DNA from: Isoetes taiwanensis
Lineage: Eukaryota > Streptophyta > Lycopodiopsida > Isoetales > Isoetaceae
DNA length: 64,000 nt
Assembly: GCA_021234155.1 (NCBI GenBank)
Contig: JAJEKV010000028.1
Span: 374,001-438,000, forward strand
Direction: 5' to 3'
Part shown: positions 33,980 to 46,700 of the stretch, in pieces
Layout of the letters: the number at the start of each line of letters is the position of its first letter
How positions within the stretch are numbered: the stretch's first letter is position 1
Notes under the pieces: model-generated
Seen by the model: the letters and a program-made list of their open reading frames with translations, nothing else
What the model was told of the DNA's origin: nothing
Database searches by the model: none
Made by a program: the position numbers and the translations under genes

Positions 33980-35677
33980 TGTGACGTCCCCTACTGGTAT
34001 TATCGGTGCACTCCAGGTACACAAGCAGGAGTTCATCCCCATACCAGCTCCATGCTAATCTGGGGCCCTCCACATGACACCGCGAACCGTGGCGGGTTCC
34101 AGTGGGAAGAGTGGAAGGGTCATTGCACCCCGTCTCCCTCAGGGCCTACCTAGCTGCGGAAGCGTAAACATACATGTCAGTAGCACATACATCAACATCA
34201 TATGACCATCACGAAGGATGGTCCTCCACATATCTGCATAGACAAAGATCAGCACATCACATAGGGAATCCTACCCAAGGCTCAGACTCAAAGGGATGGC
34301 CCGGCGGGCTTGGGTCTCGAGTTGGTCTGGGGCGAGAATTCATGGCAATGGATTTGGGCTGGCATAAGAACATGGCATAGGGTTGTCCACTCCATCCGCC
34401 CCTCCTGTGCACACTTTGCGAGTAGGCTGAAAAGTGTTGGGACTGGTTGTAGCCGCCCGGATGCATAGCCAAGGGGCTATATCTGGGTTGCATCTCCCGG
34501 TTCGATGGGGCGGTAGGGATCTCTCCCTCGAGATCTACATCTTTGACTCAAGGTGACTAGAGAGGGCCTTTGCCCGTATTCGACTTGAACTCAATGGAAG
34601 GTCATATTCACCACCTCACGCAGTGTCGAGCCCATGCCTTGCCCACACGCGGTGGCAAGCCATTAGACCTAGTCACAATGATCCCCGGTAGCACTAACAC
34701 ACCATAGGGATCGTTCAAGAGTCGAGAACACGAACCTCCTTATAAGCGGTCGGCCCCTTCACCCACAACCCAGGTGTGGCTCTTGTGCCTGAGCCGCATC
34801 TATAGTGTGCTAGAGAGGCTAATCTAGAAGCATCTACTACCAAGCTTTAGGTCTCTACCCCCTTCCCAATACAAGGAGTTCAGGAGATACATCATCCATA
34901 TACATCACGGAAGAACTAAAGAACAAGATCTAATCTATATCATAGAGTTAGGTTCTTTAGTTAGAATCTGCTATCTAGAGTTCTAGAGGGGCTGTTATGG
35001 GCAATTTAAGAGGCTAAACCCTCTTTGATTCGATGGCTGAAATGGGGTTTAGACTACTAAATTGCCTAAATACGATCCTTGAGTTCCTCCTCGACTGAAC
35101 TTCGACCATCCTGCTGAAATGCTCGAATCAAGGAAAACTAATGATGCGGTTCTCTCGGGGCCAGTGCGGGGAGGCGGTTTTGGCTCTTGAGGTGACCAAA
35201 GCGAGCTCTAAAACCCTAGAAACGAAAATGGGCAAGTTAGGGTTCTCCTACTTAAATAGACAAGGGGGTGGCTAGGGTTTCCAATTATCCCCTTTAGGCA
35301 TGTGGGATAATTGGGAAAAGGGCCCACTTGCCTTTAAGGGCTAGGTGGCCAAATGTGCCCACATGGAAATGTGTGCACCCAAATGTGCTCACATGGAAAT
35401 GTGTGCACATTAATGAATGTGTACATTGGAAAATGTGCACATTAATTGCACCTATGGGTATGGCCCACTTGGCATCAAGTGGCCACATGGAAATGTGTGC
35501 CCACATTAATGTGTACATTGGAAAATGTGCACATTAATACTAATGCACATTCTTAGCAAGTTGCCCCCTAGGGGCTACCCACTTGGCTACACGTTGGCGT
35601 ACACGTCAGTCGGGGTGGCGCGTGACGTGGCAGTACAATATACGTCCTGGGAGCGTATACTGTGCTGGAACGTCACA
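33980..35677 (-). repeat. Element A 5' LTR
   Basis: 1698 bp, closely similar to 23821-25514. Differences are dominated by small insertions and deletions in G/C-rich words rather than substitutions. The same U3-like ACATGGAAATGTGTGCAC repeats occur near 35360-35535. Confidence 0.9.
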
Positions 35678-35689
35678 TACCTCCTCCAA

Positions 35690-36620
35690 TCACAGACCGA
35701 GACTGCGAGAAAAAACAAGTACGATCACTGAGAGTGCAGGCGATTTCTTAGCGGCAGAGATGCAGAAAAGAGACATCATGGGAAATAACTATGAAACTAA
35801 AACCTTCGTATGATGAAGAACTAACTTGGAACTGGCATGACCTGGTAGAGAACAACAAAGAATAATATATGAGGAGCAACCGATACCATGGGCGTGCCAA
35901 AGAAGAAACAACTGCAAAATGAGATTGGTGAACCCAAAGGGAGATGAGGCGAGACAAGAGGTCAGAAAATTGGAGGTGTAAAAACTAGCCATCGAATGCA
36001 AAACCTAACAAAAGGAATGGTGGGATGAAGACAGAGACAAATGATACAACTACATAAAGATGATGTGAGCCAACCACGATTAACAAACAAGAAAGCCAAA
36101 TTATGGGGCAAATAGAATGCGTAAACAAATAAGGCACAAAAAACCGAACACAAACCACAAACTATGACCACAACGATGAGCACATGAAAATAAACTGGAG
36201 AATCAATGCATCAAACTACATGTGAAAGAAAGGGGTATCCCAGCAGAATGCAAGACAGATCACTGAGAGGGCAGGCGACGTCTTAGTGGCATAAATGCAG
36301 AAAGAGCCATTATGGGAAACAACTATAAAACTTATGAAATGATTTGGAACTAGAGTGACCTGGTAGGACATGACAAAGAACAAAGGATGTCAAAAATATA
36401 CGAGGAGCAACCAATACCCAGGGTGCGCCAAAGGTGAAACAATAACTGCATGAGATTGATGAACCCAAGGGAGCCGAGGCGAGACAATAGATAAGAACAT
36501 TGAAGATGAAAAACTAGCCATCGAATGCAAAATCTAGCAAGGAATAATGGGAGGGGAGATGGAGGCATGATGATATCATATTCAAGACGATGCAGCCAAC
36601 CATGATTTAATAAATAAGAT
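35690..36620. repeat. Diverged tandem duplication of about 545 bp
   Basis: The block starting GATCACTGAGAGTGCAGGCG at 35724 recurs at about 36260 as GATCACTGAGAGGGCAGGCG and stays recognisable for over 300 bp (TATGAGGAGCAACC, AACTAGCCATCGAATGCAAA and others). The copies are roughly 80-85 percent alike by eye. They are part of unit 1, directly right of LTR element A. Confidence 0.75.
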
Positions 36621-39600
36621 AACATTAAGGGACCATAGATAGAGTGGAACAACTGGATGAACAACCCCAAACTGAGTGAACAACTAGTCACCACTAGATA
36701 GAAAATACTCAAGAAATGAAAAAACTTGAGGGAAGGATGGGGCATAGAAACCTGCTATCGAACATGGAAGGGTAAGAGGAACAAGTTCATAGCTCAATGA
36801 TACAAATGGAACCATAGTGGACAAAAGAGAATTATGGATGACATGTAGTCAAGGGAACGAACAAAGGCAGTGAAAAGAAGCCAATGCACTGAACGAATTG
36901 AAGGGGCATATGGCCAAGTGGTCATCACACCGACAAGGAACTAGCCACATAAAGGAACACAAAATAAGATCTGCAACTAACTATCAGCATCGATGCAATA
37001 AGAATTCAACAACTCAACCAATACAAATGCAACTGAGATGTGGCACGGGAAAGCCATGTATAAATGAGCCAAACAATTCTAGCAAATGCCACCAATGTAA
37101 AACCCCTGCAAAATGACCAAAATGTAAGCCACCATCGCAAACGGTACTAATAGACCAACGAGGGGGAAACCTAAGATCCTAGGCAGAAAAAGGATCACAT
37201 CTAACTATACAAGCAAAGTATGGAAAATAGAGATGGTCACATCTAACTATACAAGCAAAGTATAGAAAATAGAGATGTAATGGACCATAACCATGACTAA
37301 GAGACTTGAAAGCTTCGAGAATAACCAAGCCACATGGCATGAACTAACATGCATCACCAATTCATGATGAATGCAGCCAAGGGAAAGTGCCAGAATATCT
37401 ACACGGAGATGGCGGACAAAGTTTACATACAACGCATTGGAATAGCTGACTCACCTGACAACTCGTGCTAAAGTAATCATATAGGTCAAGTGCCAATATG
37501 TCAACAAAAGGAGGCAATTGGCGGGTGTTGATTAAAGACAAGAGATAGTGAGGAACTGCCCAAAATGCAATGAAGCAACTAAATGCAAGACTGATCTGGC
37601 TTAAAAAAGCAACATACAAAGTAGTTACTTCCTTTTTGAACTATGTAGATACCGAGTTGACAACGAACCCTATCAATGTCGACTAGAGATGGCATCACCC
37701 CCTCATAACGTGGAAAAGTGCAGGAAACCAGACCAGATGGGGAAATACCGAGAAGGCAGTCTCACGTTGACCTCACATATGTGTGTTTTCAAGACAAAAG
37801 ATCTAAGGTGCAAAGGATGCAAAGATAAAGTACCATAGAATACTAAGCAACATACGAGGTATCAAACTGAAGTCACGATATGCTCAAATAGATGCTCATA
37901 TCAAAAATGAAACTTTTTGTGCAAAATGCTCATATGCAAAGAGCAACTGGGTAAATACAGTAATGAGCCAAGGCAATTCAAGAGGTCAAAGAATAGACGA
38001 AGGAGACAGAACTAAAAAGAGCTGGATAAAAAATGGAGCAAAAAGAGGGTAAAAAGAAAGAACCAAAAATGAACCTAAAGAACTAAATGAGATGCAGATA
38101 CCAAAAGAAACATAGAGCAAATAGAAACCAAACACAACTTGAACTAGAAAGCATTAAAAGAGAATCCAAGACTAACTGACTAGGGAAAACGAGGCAAATG
38201 CAACTCATGGAAGCAAAAAAGACGAATGGGATAAAAGAGGCTAACCAAGCAGAACACAGGGCTAAGCAAGACTAGAAGAGAAACACAGGTCACCAGAAAA
38301 TATGGATATTGATTGGAAAGGATGTCGTGCAAAGGGGAAAGTGGCACGTGGAATAAGAGCAAACAAGATGAATTGGAAATAGTAAAACAAAAATGGAATG
38401 ACAAAGATAATGGAACAAGTTAAGACGAATAGAGCAAGTGGGAGGAAATTGAGAATTTGCAAAGGGGACAAAAGGATAAAAGAAGGTGTTAGATGACTAG
38501 TAAATGAAACAAGAAGAGGTGGTGGGTAATGAAGGTCAACACGGAGAGGTGGTGAATGGACAACCACACAAACAAGACAAATGAAAAGGCTAGGGACACA
38601 ATGGGGACTAAAGCTGATGGAGTAACGAGCCAAATAGCATGATAGAAAAAAAACAAATGCAGCAGAAAACAAAGGACTGGGTAAACATGCAAAGGAGTTG
38701 ACGGAAAGCAACAAAGTCATAGACTTGACAAAGCACACTTCAATGCTTCAAAAATTGGGCATTCCATGCTTCAAAAATAAATCAAACTATAGGCAATGAA
38801 ATCAACAAATAAATGAAAACGACGGTCACTCTAAGCTAAACATCCATCATGGAAACAAATAGGACCTAGAAAGGAAAGCAAAATTAAAGATGAATTTTAA
38901 ACAAACAAATAACTAACAAACAAGAATGAATACTACATGCTAGTCCTGCCGACAATGTCCAGGAAAACTTTCTAAGAATGTACCCGTACCCTGGTGCCTT
39001 CTACACATAGAGAAAAATGAACGATATATGTGCCATCAAAGAAATGCTTGTCTTATATCCATAATGAAGACATTGAACCCGCAAATGCTATCCCAAAATG
39101 CTTCGAGAAAGTGAACATGCTGGTTTCTACCGATTGAAAACTTATGGTGCAAAGAATGCACTATCGAAAAAAACTCATATCCAAAAAATGAGATGGATGG
39201 TGCATATGCAAAGAGAGAGGGTGCAAATCCGGACTATGTAATTGCAACTGCATATCAGCGGCAATGACAATCAAGAATGTTAGTCACATACCGTACGAGT
39301 TTGACGCAATGTTAATCACATTACACATGATGTGACAGAAAATTGAAAACTTAGAATTCGTGTTCTAGACAGAGGCAGAATTTTTTTGGAAAGATTTTGG
39401 AAAGACCGGGGCCGATGCTCAAATGGGTCAAAAAACTTATGGAACTCACAAGAGGGGCAACTGGCTTCATGAAATCACTGGGGAGGAAAGGAATGGACCC
39501 CGAAGGAATATATATGACCGACTAGACTAATTATACAAAAGGCACGAAGACAAGCCTAAGACGAGAACCACCATAATGGAGAATCAAAACGCGGAGGAGC

Positions 39601-41633
39601 CCAGAGCACAACTGAGAATTCAAGATTAAACTATATCACACAAATTGTTCAATAAAAGCTGGAGTTCACAACATTAGGAACGACAATGTACAAAAACAAC
39701 ATACTAAAGATCACTAAAGTGGATCAAGTAGTTAATGAACCAAAGGGAGCTATAAAAGAAGAGAACATTAAGAATGGATCTAATGCGCATACATATCTGA
39801 AGAAAGAAGAGTGCAAAAATAAAACCAAAAAGACCTAAAAAAGAACCATGCAAAAGCCTAAAGCAAGATATCCCATGTAATAAAAAACATTAGCTAGCAA
39901 ATGTATATGGCCGAATATGCATCAAACGTACTGAGTAGAATGTTAGAGACCAAAGAAACTGTATATATGAACCATAAAAAGCCCAAGATAAAGGAATTTA
40001 ATGTGAACATCAAGCGCCAACCATACGATCTAGAGAAAGACAATCAACAAACAACCTAAAAGTTTTGGAAATTACGCGATGCATAATCATCCAACTCTCC
40101 GAGCTACAAAGGAAATTCAAAGAATGCAGAAACCCAAGGAATGGAATAACTGGGAGAAATATAGAGATGAAATGGATAAATCTAATCTCTCATAAAATCA
40201 AGAAACATTACCGTTGTAGGTTTCGAACCCAAGCCGAACCCTATATGAAACCTGTAGGTTGCGAGCCCCTGCTTCCAAAACACACACATATAACACATTG
40301 TCAAAAATCGGCCAACCATCTATTTACGTGGCCTAGGGATCTCAGGAAGAGATTTGACAAAACGGGTAAGAGCAGATGCATTATCAATGGAGAAAATTCG
40401 GGGAACAAGAAAATTGTCACAGGTGAGTGCAAGGAAAGGAGTTCGTGGCAAGTGGTGGGAAACTGTAATATTCATAGAGAACACTCAAGGAACATAAAGA
40501 AGATTCATGGAGAACACAGGAGGAACATAAGGAAGTTTAATGCATGTGAATGCAGGAAAAGAGTTCATGGCAATTGTGGGAATCAAACCTACAATGGAGG
40601 TAGAAAAGCCACGTAACCCAGCCACAACCTAAGACCATGAATCAATATTAAAAAAGAAAAAACCAAATAAAGGATATATTTAGATCCAATGGGATAGCAG
40701 GACCCTGTATCCCTTGAACGAAAATGGCCTGTGCCATAGCCACAGAAATCCATCTTAGGCTTAGCGAACCTGGATTGGCCAGAGAAATTCGTCCTGGGCT
40801 AAGATCGATTGCATAGGGCTGAGGATATCACGAAATTGAAGAATTAAAAAAGAAATCATGGATCCAATCTACCATTGGGCCGAAAAGCATAAACAGATTC
40901 CAGAGGCAAGTTGTGGAGATAAAGACGTGTCAGAGATATTGGATTGATACTCTTGTAGGGCAAAATCTCCAGAAGTTACAAACACGTACCAGATCAAGCC
41001 CATTCAAAATCATCCGACCAAAAACCGCTTCTGAAGCTTTCCTGTAGCTTTCCCTTGACCTGCCAAAGAAACCTCGAGAAAACACACACAAGCAATAAGC
41101 AATAAGCGGAAAGAAGTAAAGGCTGATGTTCCCAAAGCAGAAAAGGGAATTTGACGATCGCTCAAACTTTTGTGAAACAAGCTTGGCTTGAGGATGATGC
41201 CACCGACAAAAAAACCTGCCTCTACGCCATCGACAAAAACTTGCTTCTGAGAAGAACCTAGCTTTTTGCAAATGGCCTGGCTACATAAATCGATGTGCCC
41301 AACCACACAATGATAGATCTAAATCCTGCACACAAATCCAAGAACAGAAAAAGAATAATAGATTCTAGGACTAAACACCACCAAATACCAAGCCCAAGAC
41401 ATTAAATCCTCTAAAGGAATAAGACGATTCAAAGCCATGGCAAACAAACCATCAGAGCTTTTGAAAACTTGAATGATATGCCGGGAAAACCATAACCACA
41501 CAAACTTGATTCATACCTGGCAACGGAGAAGCAAAATTGCTTCGTAGTGGTAGAGTATTTGGTAGCTGGCAGAAGACTAGGCATGAAATGAAACAAATTG
41601 AAACATGTGGAGGAAAGAGAGAGAGAATGACAA
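36621..41633. other. Long purine-rich non-coding tract
   Basis: Five kilobases in which the plus strand is markedly A- and purine-rich. No frame has protein-like composition; the longest (40065-40616 plus, 183 codons) is a low-complexity Arg/Lys/Asn product of the skew. Words such as CTCATATGCAAAGAG recur near 37927 and 39190, suggesting old internal repetition. It is the body of unit 1 of the composite. Confidence 0.55.
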
Positions 41634-41823
41634 GAAATTCTAGAACCAACAGAATTCAGCTCAGAGGAAACGCCGATGAGGAATGCTAGCAGGCAACATG
41701 GATATATAGTAGACAGAGCCAAAGAAAGCCTGCGCCATAGAAAGCTCAGGCCATAGATAGATCTAACGCCAAAAATGGCGTGACGCCAAAACAAGCGTCC
41801 CTTTCCCCAGAATGATGGTTCTC
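41634..41823 (-). repeat. 190-bp shared unit end, copy 2
   Basis: Nearly identical to 23566-23755, ending at the 15-bp duplication 41824-41838. It marks the presumed 5' end of unit 1 on the minus strand. Confidence 0.85.
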
Positions 41824-41838
41824 TTGCATAATCATGGG

Positions 41839-42799
41839 GAATCTCCATATGAGCCTTGGAATGAAGGAAGTCCTCATAATGTTTCATGAAGTCTTAGATC
41901 TAATGACTGAGTAGTGGCTCGTCCTTCACATGTTGTTGATCAGAAGCTTTCTAAGAAGCTCTCAATATGGCATCTCTTAAAATTTCAACAAGAATATGCA
42001 AATCTTCGTTGAATTCACTAAATTGAGTTTGATTTAGGTATAGTAAAACATCCATCAAAGTTTAATAAAGTTCCAGTCATGCAATTTCATATACACAACT
42101 TGGTTAAACTTGTCAATGGATTGAGTATGCATTTGCCCATTCTATTGTTAATGGTCCTCGAAGTTGTGTATCTCTTCTTACTTGTGTTTCTATTTCTCAG
42201 TCATGGTCAAAAGTGGCCCACTTTTTTTCAAGTACAAACTACATCTGCTTAATGGACCTGAGCTTGCAAAGATGTTTCCCACTGTTGAGGCTTTCGCTAC
42301 TTAATAGATCTGGGTAGAATTTTGCTATGCCTCTCCAATTGCTCCTATCCCATGTCACATAGCATCTACTTCACTTGAATGTCATGTCGTATCATCTTCT
42401 TCCTCGTCTGCCTCTGCACTAGTTAATCAGCCAGGAGTACCAGCTCTTGTGCCTTCTCCTCAAGCTGTTTCTGCACCTTCTTCTAGCGCATTTTTGTCTC
42501 AGTCTTTATCAACAGACCCTCTTAATGAGGATCAACACTCTCATCTTTAGGATATTGTTCACAACCCCCACCCACAAAACCTAAAAGAAGCTTGCACGTT
42601 GCAAGAATAGCTCAATTCCTCAACCTGCTTAAGTTCACTCTGTAGCTCCAATATCCACTACAATTGTTACAGTGGATGTCCCTGATTCAGTGGCATTGGG
42701 ACGCCAAGGAGCAGATCAAATTTACTGTTAATGATTCTATGGATGTGGAAGTTCAACCTGGTTAAAGTTATCTCTTTTGAAGGTATGACTATATATTAT
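41839..42799. other. Unassigned DNA, possible LINE remains
   Basis: No complete domain is readable. A plus-strand stretch near 42390-42550 reads as Ser/Ala/Pro-rich protein before a stop. I see no RNA gene or repeat here. Confidence 0.35.
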
Positions 42800-42965
42800 T
42801 TTTCTCTTTGTAGGAAAAGAAAGTGGTTTGGCTTGCATTAATTGTCATGCTTAGATGGGTGGCCCTACTCAGTTGCATCTAGTTATCCACTGGGTTTCTT
42901 ATTCCTGTCTCATGTATTATCGTGGAGTGTTTTTTATAAAGTCTGACGTCCTTCAAAAGAAAACT
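42800..42965 (+). mobile_element. LINE 3'-end relic
   Basis: CAGTTGCATCTAGTTATCCA, then CTGGGTTTCTTATTCCTG, then TAAAGTCTGACGTCCTTCAA parallels, word for word, the 3' untranslated end of LINE-2 (minus strand 43760-43653: CAGTTGGATCGG, CTGGGGTTATAATCCTG, TAAAGCTTGTCGTCCTTCC). Frames upstream (42300-42780) read Ser/Pro-rich and may be the remains of a LINE coding region, too broken to place. Confidence 0.5.
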
Positions 42966-43206
42966 AGCAAAAGGCACACCAGAAGGCTTTAGCAAGGCCA
43001 TATTAGTTAAGGCTTGGTAGTTGGTTTAGGCTGCATATGTGAACAAGATAAAAATATGTTCTCAAGCTTTGAGCGTTAGTAATTATGCGTAGAATATGCG
43101 ATGAATTTTATATTTTATACATATGAAAAATATGGTAATTTATGGAGGAAATTAATCTTTTATAATATGTCCCACTGTCCAATGGGACGTGCCCGAGCAG
43201 AAGCGC

Positions 43207-43265
43207 TCCCCGGCCATTGTAGCACGTGTGTCGCCCAGGGCGTAAGGGGCATGCTGACTTGACGG
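43207..43265 (-). pseudogene. rrn16-like: Plastid-type 16S rRNA fragment in nuclear DNA
   Basis: The minus strand contains CATGCCCCTTACGCCCTGGG followed by CGACACACGTGCTACAATGG. CACACGTGCTACAATGG is a near-universal 16S sequence, and GCCCTGGGCGACACACG is the plastid form of it. About 60 bp can be aligned from memory with very few mismatches; flanking sequence does not continue the rRNA. This is a very short plastid-derived insertion or a remnant of a longer one. Confidence 0.75.
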
Positions 43266-43635
43266 CTGAGGTTGAGGGTCCAAGTCCCTTTTTCCGCTCG
43301 TCCGGTCACCGCCTTCTTTCTTAAGGCTTTGGTTTTTCTCAGTCCAGAAGATGGTGATTAGTTGTCTTAGTGAGACGTCGTATCTAACCGTCATTATTAA
43401 CATATGCTTGATATTATTTTTGGATTATTAGTGATGGTTTGCTGTTTCTATTCTTTTTCTATTTATTCTTTCTCTATATGATATTATTTAATTTTGGATT
43501 GCATTTGAAAATATCTCGAGTGTAAAGTTATTTTCGTGGCAAAGTGCTGGTTGTATATATTTATGCATTTGTAGAAATTTGTTGTACTTGAAGATCAACT
43601 TCGTGTCTAGTGTTTTCTCCTTTGTTTTTGATCTA

Positions 43636-43651
43636 TGGAAGCAATATTTCT
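43636..43651. repeat. LINE-2 target-site duplication, left
   Basis: TGGAAGCAATATTTCT, identical to 62490-62505. It sits directly outside the LINE-2 poly(A) (poly(T) on this strand, 43653-43664). Confidence 0.92.
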
Positions 43652-43939
43652 CTTTTTTTTTTTTGGAAGGACGACAAGCTTTATTCACCAACTAAAAACT
43701 AGAGCAACATAAAATGCAAACACAGGATTATAACCCCAGTGGACAAACCGATCCAACTGAGCACAGCCACCTGCCTATGCAAAAGAATGAATCTTAAGGT
43801 AAGTATGCCAGATCAGTACTTTCTTCTCTTGATCAAGAGAAGAACAATTGTAAGCCATGACAATTTTATTTTGCGCCCACTGAAGAACAATCTCATCTGC
43901 AGTATCTACGCACTTAAAGATAAACAACCTCCTTCTCTT

Positions 43940-44304
43940 CTAGATTGACCATAAAAGCCAGCCACATGCGAGATGAAAAGCTCGTTTCCGTAGTTTGGGC
44001 CAAGCATCAGGATAGATAGCAAGCAAAATTTGCTGGCTAGATCGAGACGTGCCAAATAGGGTCAGCAACCAAGACCATGCCTGCCAAAGCCGCTCACACA
44101 ATAAAAAACAATGCTCAATACTCTCAACCCTTTGCTGGCATAAAGGACAGAGCTCTGAGATCCGATTATCCATTTTATGGAATAACCTGTTGACTCTGAG
44201 GCATCTATAGATCACTTGCCACCACAAAACTACTACTTTGGGATGAAGCAGCTTATTCCATACCCATATCCAAACACTTTTCCATTGTGGCTGAGGGACC
44301 TGAA
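43940..44304 (-). pseudogene. LINE-2 ORF2 C-terminal zinc-finger part
   Basis: The minus strand reads WKSVWIWVWNKLLHPK, then VLWWQVIYRCLRVNRL, then ELCPLCQQRVESIEHCFLLC, then WQAWSWLLTLFG, stopping at about 43940. This is the zinc-finger region found after the reverse transcriptase in plant L1 ORF2, with the CPLC...EHCFLLC Cys/His pattern intact. It is severed from the rest of ORF2 by the 13-kb element B. The 3' untranslated region and poly(A) follow to 43653. Confidence 0.88.
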
Positions 44305-44309
44305 GATGC
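44305..44309. repeat. Element B target duplication, left (GATGC)
   Basis: GATGC here and at 57358-57362. Removing one copy together with the element restores the LINE-2 reading frame. Confidence 0.9.
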
Positions 44310-45865
44310 TGTGACGTCCCCTACTCGTATACGGTGCACTCACCGTATACAAACAGGAGTTCTTCCCCCACACCAGCTCCATGCTGATACAGGGCCCTCC
44401 ACATATCCTGCACCCGTAACGAGTCTCAGTGGGGAGAGTGAAGGTGTCATTCTACCCCGTCTCCCTCAGGGCCTACCTAGCTGCGGAAGCGTAAACATAC
44501 ATGTCAGTAGCACATACATCAACATCCTGTGACCATCTCGAAGGATGGTCCCCTCATATCTGCATAGACAAAGATCAGCACATCACATAGGGGATCCTAC
44601 CCAAGGCTCAGACTCAAAGGATGACTGACGGCTTGGGTCTCGAGTTCAAGGTGCGTTGAGCCGAATTCATGGCAATGGATTTGGGGGCATAAGAACATGG
44701 CATAGGGTTGTCCACTCCATCCGCCCCTCCTGTGCACACTTTGCGAGTAGGCTGAAAAGTGTTGGGACTGGATCAGTAGCCCGGCCGGATGCATGGCCAG
44801 AAGGGGGCTATTCTGGGTCTCATCCTCCCGGTTCGATGGGGCAGGTAGGGATCACTCCCTCAGGAGATCGCATGCTAACTCAAGGTGACTAGAGGGCCAG
44901 CGCCAGATTCCGGTGAACCCACGGAAAGTGTACACCACTTCACGGGTGTCGAGCCCATGCCTTACCCGCTTTCGGTGGTAAGCCATTAGACCTAGTCACA
45001 ATGATCCCCGGTAGGCTTTACACACCGGGGGATCGTTCAAGAGTCGGGGACATGAACCTCCTTTTTAGCCCGGTCGGCCCCCTTCACCCACAACCCGGTG
45101 TGGCTCTTGTACAGGCGAATCTACAATTGTGCTAGAGGCTACTCTAGGAGCATCAACTACAAGCTTTAGGGCCTCTACCCCCTTCCCAATACAAGGAGTT
45201 CCGCGGAAATACATCATCCAAATATATCACGGAAGAACTAAAGAACTAGATCCAATCATAGAGTTAGGTTCTTTAGTTAGTGTCCGAGATCTAAGATCTA
45301 GATAACTACTATGGGCAATTTAATAGTCTAAACCTCACTGATTCTATGACTAGAAGGCGGTTTAAGCTATTAAATTGACCAAATCTGATCCTTGAGTGGC
45401 TCCTCGACTGAGTTCAACCATCCTGGCGGAAATGATCGAATTGAGTGGAAACCGATGGCGCAATCCGCTTGGGGGCGTCACGGGAGGCGGTTTTGGCTCT
45501 GGGGCAGCCAAAGCTGAGCTCTAAAACCCTAAGGGCCGAAAAACTAGCAAGCTAGGGTTTTCCTACCCTAAATAGACATGGGGTTTAGGCTAGGGTTTCC
45601 AATTACCCAATTTGGCATGTGGGATAATTGGAAAGGCCCCACTTGCCTTTAGTGGCTAGGTGGCAAAATATGCCAACATGGAAAGGTGTGCCCTCATTAA
45701 TGTGCACATGTGCACATTAATAATATATGAACACTCCTAGCAAGTTGCCCCTAGGGCTACTTTGGCTATCCGTTGGCATTACCGTCAATCGGGGTGGCGT
45801 GTACGCGTGGCGTGGCGATTACAATGTACGATCACGGGGCGTATCTTTGTCTTTGGAACGTCACA
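44310..45865 (-). repeat. Element B 3' LTR
   Basis: 1556 bp, starting (plus strand) TGTGACGTCC and ending GGAACGTCACA. It matches element A LTRs over long stretches but lacks most of their U3 ACATGGAAATGTGTGCAC repeats, keeping one shortened version near 45680-45720. Confidence 0.9.
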
Positions 45866-45879
45866 TTCTCCCCACCTTG
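45866..45879 (-). other. Element B polypurine tract
   Basis: Minus strand AAGGTGGGGAGAA directly before the LTR start TGTGA, identical to that of element A. Confidence 0.85.
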
Positions 45880-46700
45880 AAATGATTTGTCCGCAAACAT
45901 CGTGGGTCTCCCACCTTGGGATCTTCCTAACACGCAACCCGCAATCAGCGTGATACCTACAATATAATCTTTATACATTTATCGCGATTACTCTAAGGTA
46001 ATTACTTTTAGAACATTATTACGTTATTATATTATGGAATACTTATCAATTCATAACACCATTAACAAGTTATTCACTATGTTAAGTTAGACAAAATTTC
46101 AGCATTTCATATCTATAATTCTTGTCCAGAGGTACTCTTCATTCCTTGCAACACATTCCAACAAAACTTGTGTTGCAAGTCTTAAATCTTCGACCTTCTT
46201 GCCCTCGGGGCGCTCTCTTGGCTGCAGTGTCGACACTACGTTAGTACCGTTTTAATTGTTTAATAAATTTTGGTTATATGGTGACCACCCCACCTATCTA
46301 CATGAATGCATGGCTAATCTCCGTAGGAAGAGGATGAATCTTCCATAATGGCGGGAGGCGTAGCCTATATGCCTATATGCCGCTCATGCCTACACCTCTA
46401 GTTGCCCGGCGTGGAGGATATCCTTTCGGCGTGGGGGCGTGAAGGATGGATTCCTCCTATCAAAGCATATATGGGGCTAAAGGTGCTTTCCCTATCAATG
46501 CATTCCTTAATGACCTCTTTTCTCTCGGGGCCGTCTCCTTCAGGTGGGACGAAGTAGACTTTCTAATCTACCTTCCACTTTCGCCAAAGCGGAAGCGGTC
46601 ATGCCTACATTGACATTACACCACGCCCTAGAGATCACCGTAGTGGTCTCATCATCGATAACGGCGCATCGCGACCCATACCAAGCATAGGTTGCATCGT
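45880..46700 (-). other. Element B 3' untranslated region
   Basis: AT-rich non-coding sequence between the end of pol and the polypurine tract, conserved in element A (25529-26740). Conservation of such a stretch without a frame suggests a structural or regulatory RNA role or simply recent common ancestry. Confidence 0.6.

Larger units (their letters stand above)
23821..35677 (-). mobile_element. LTR retrotransposon A, non-autonomous, carries a histone H3 relic
   Basis: A complete minus-strand LTR element of 11857 bp. LTRs at 23821-25514 and 33980-35677 begin TGTGACGT and end CGTCACA or CATCACA. Target duplication TACCT lies at 23816-23820 and 35678-35682. A primer site complementary to initiator Met tRNA (GCTCTGATACCA, plus strand 33967-33978) lies next to the 5' LTR, and a purine tract next to the 3' LTR. 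Internal DNA of about 8.5 kb lacks any reverse transcriptase or integrase motif I can find. It shares the 3' untranslated region, leader hairpins and histone-like ORF with element B, so it is a pol-less relative of B. Confidence 0.9.

Noticed and set aside
40065-40616. 183-codon plus-strand frame
   Set aside because: Composition (Arg, Lys, Asn, repeated HREHSRNIKK-like words) reflects the purine-rich tract. No domain is recognised.
42420-42560. Ser/Pro-rich plus-strand segment as a host gene exon
   Set aside because: It has no splice signals or domain and lies upstream of a LINE 3'-end relic, so LINE remains are the simpler reading.
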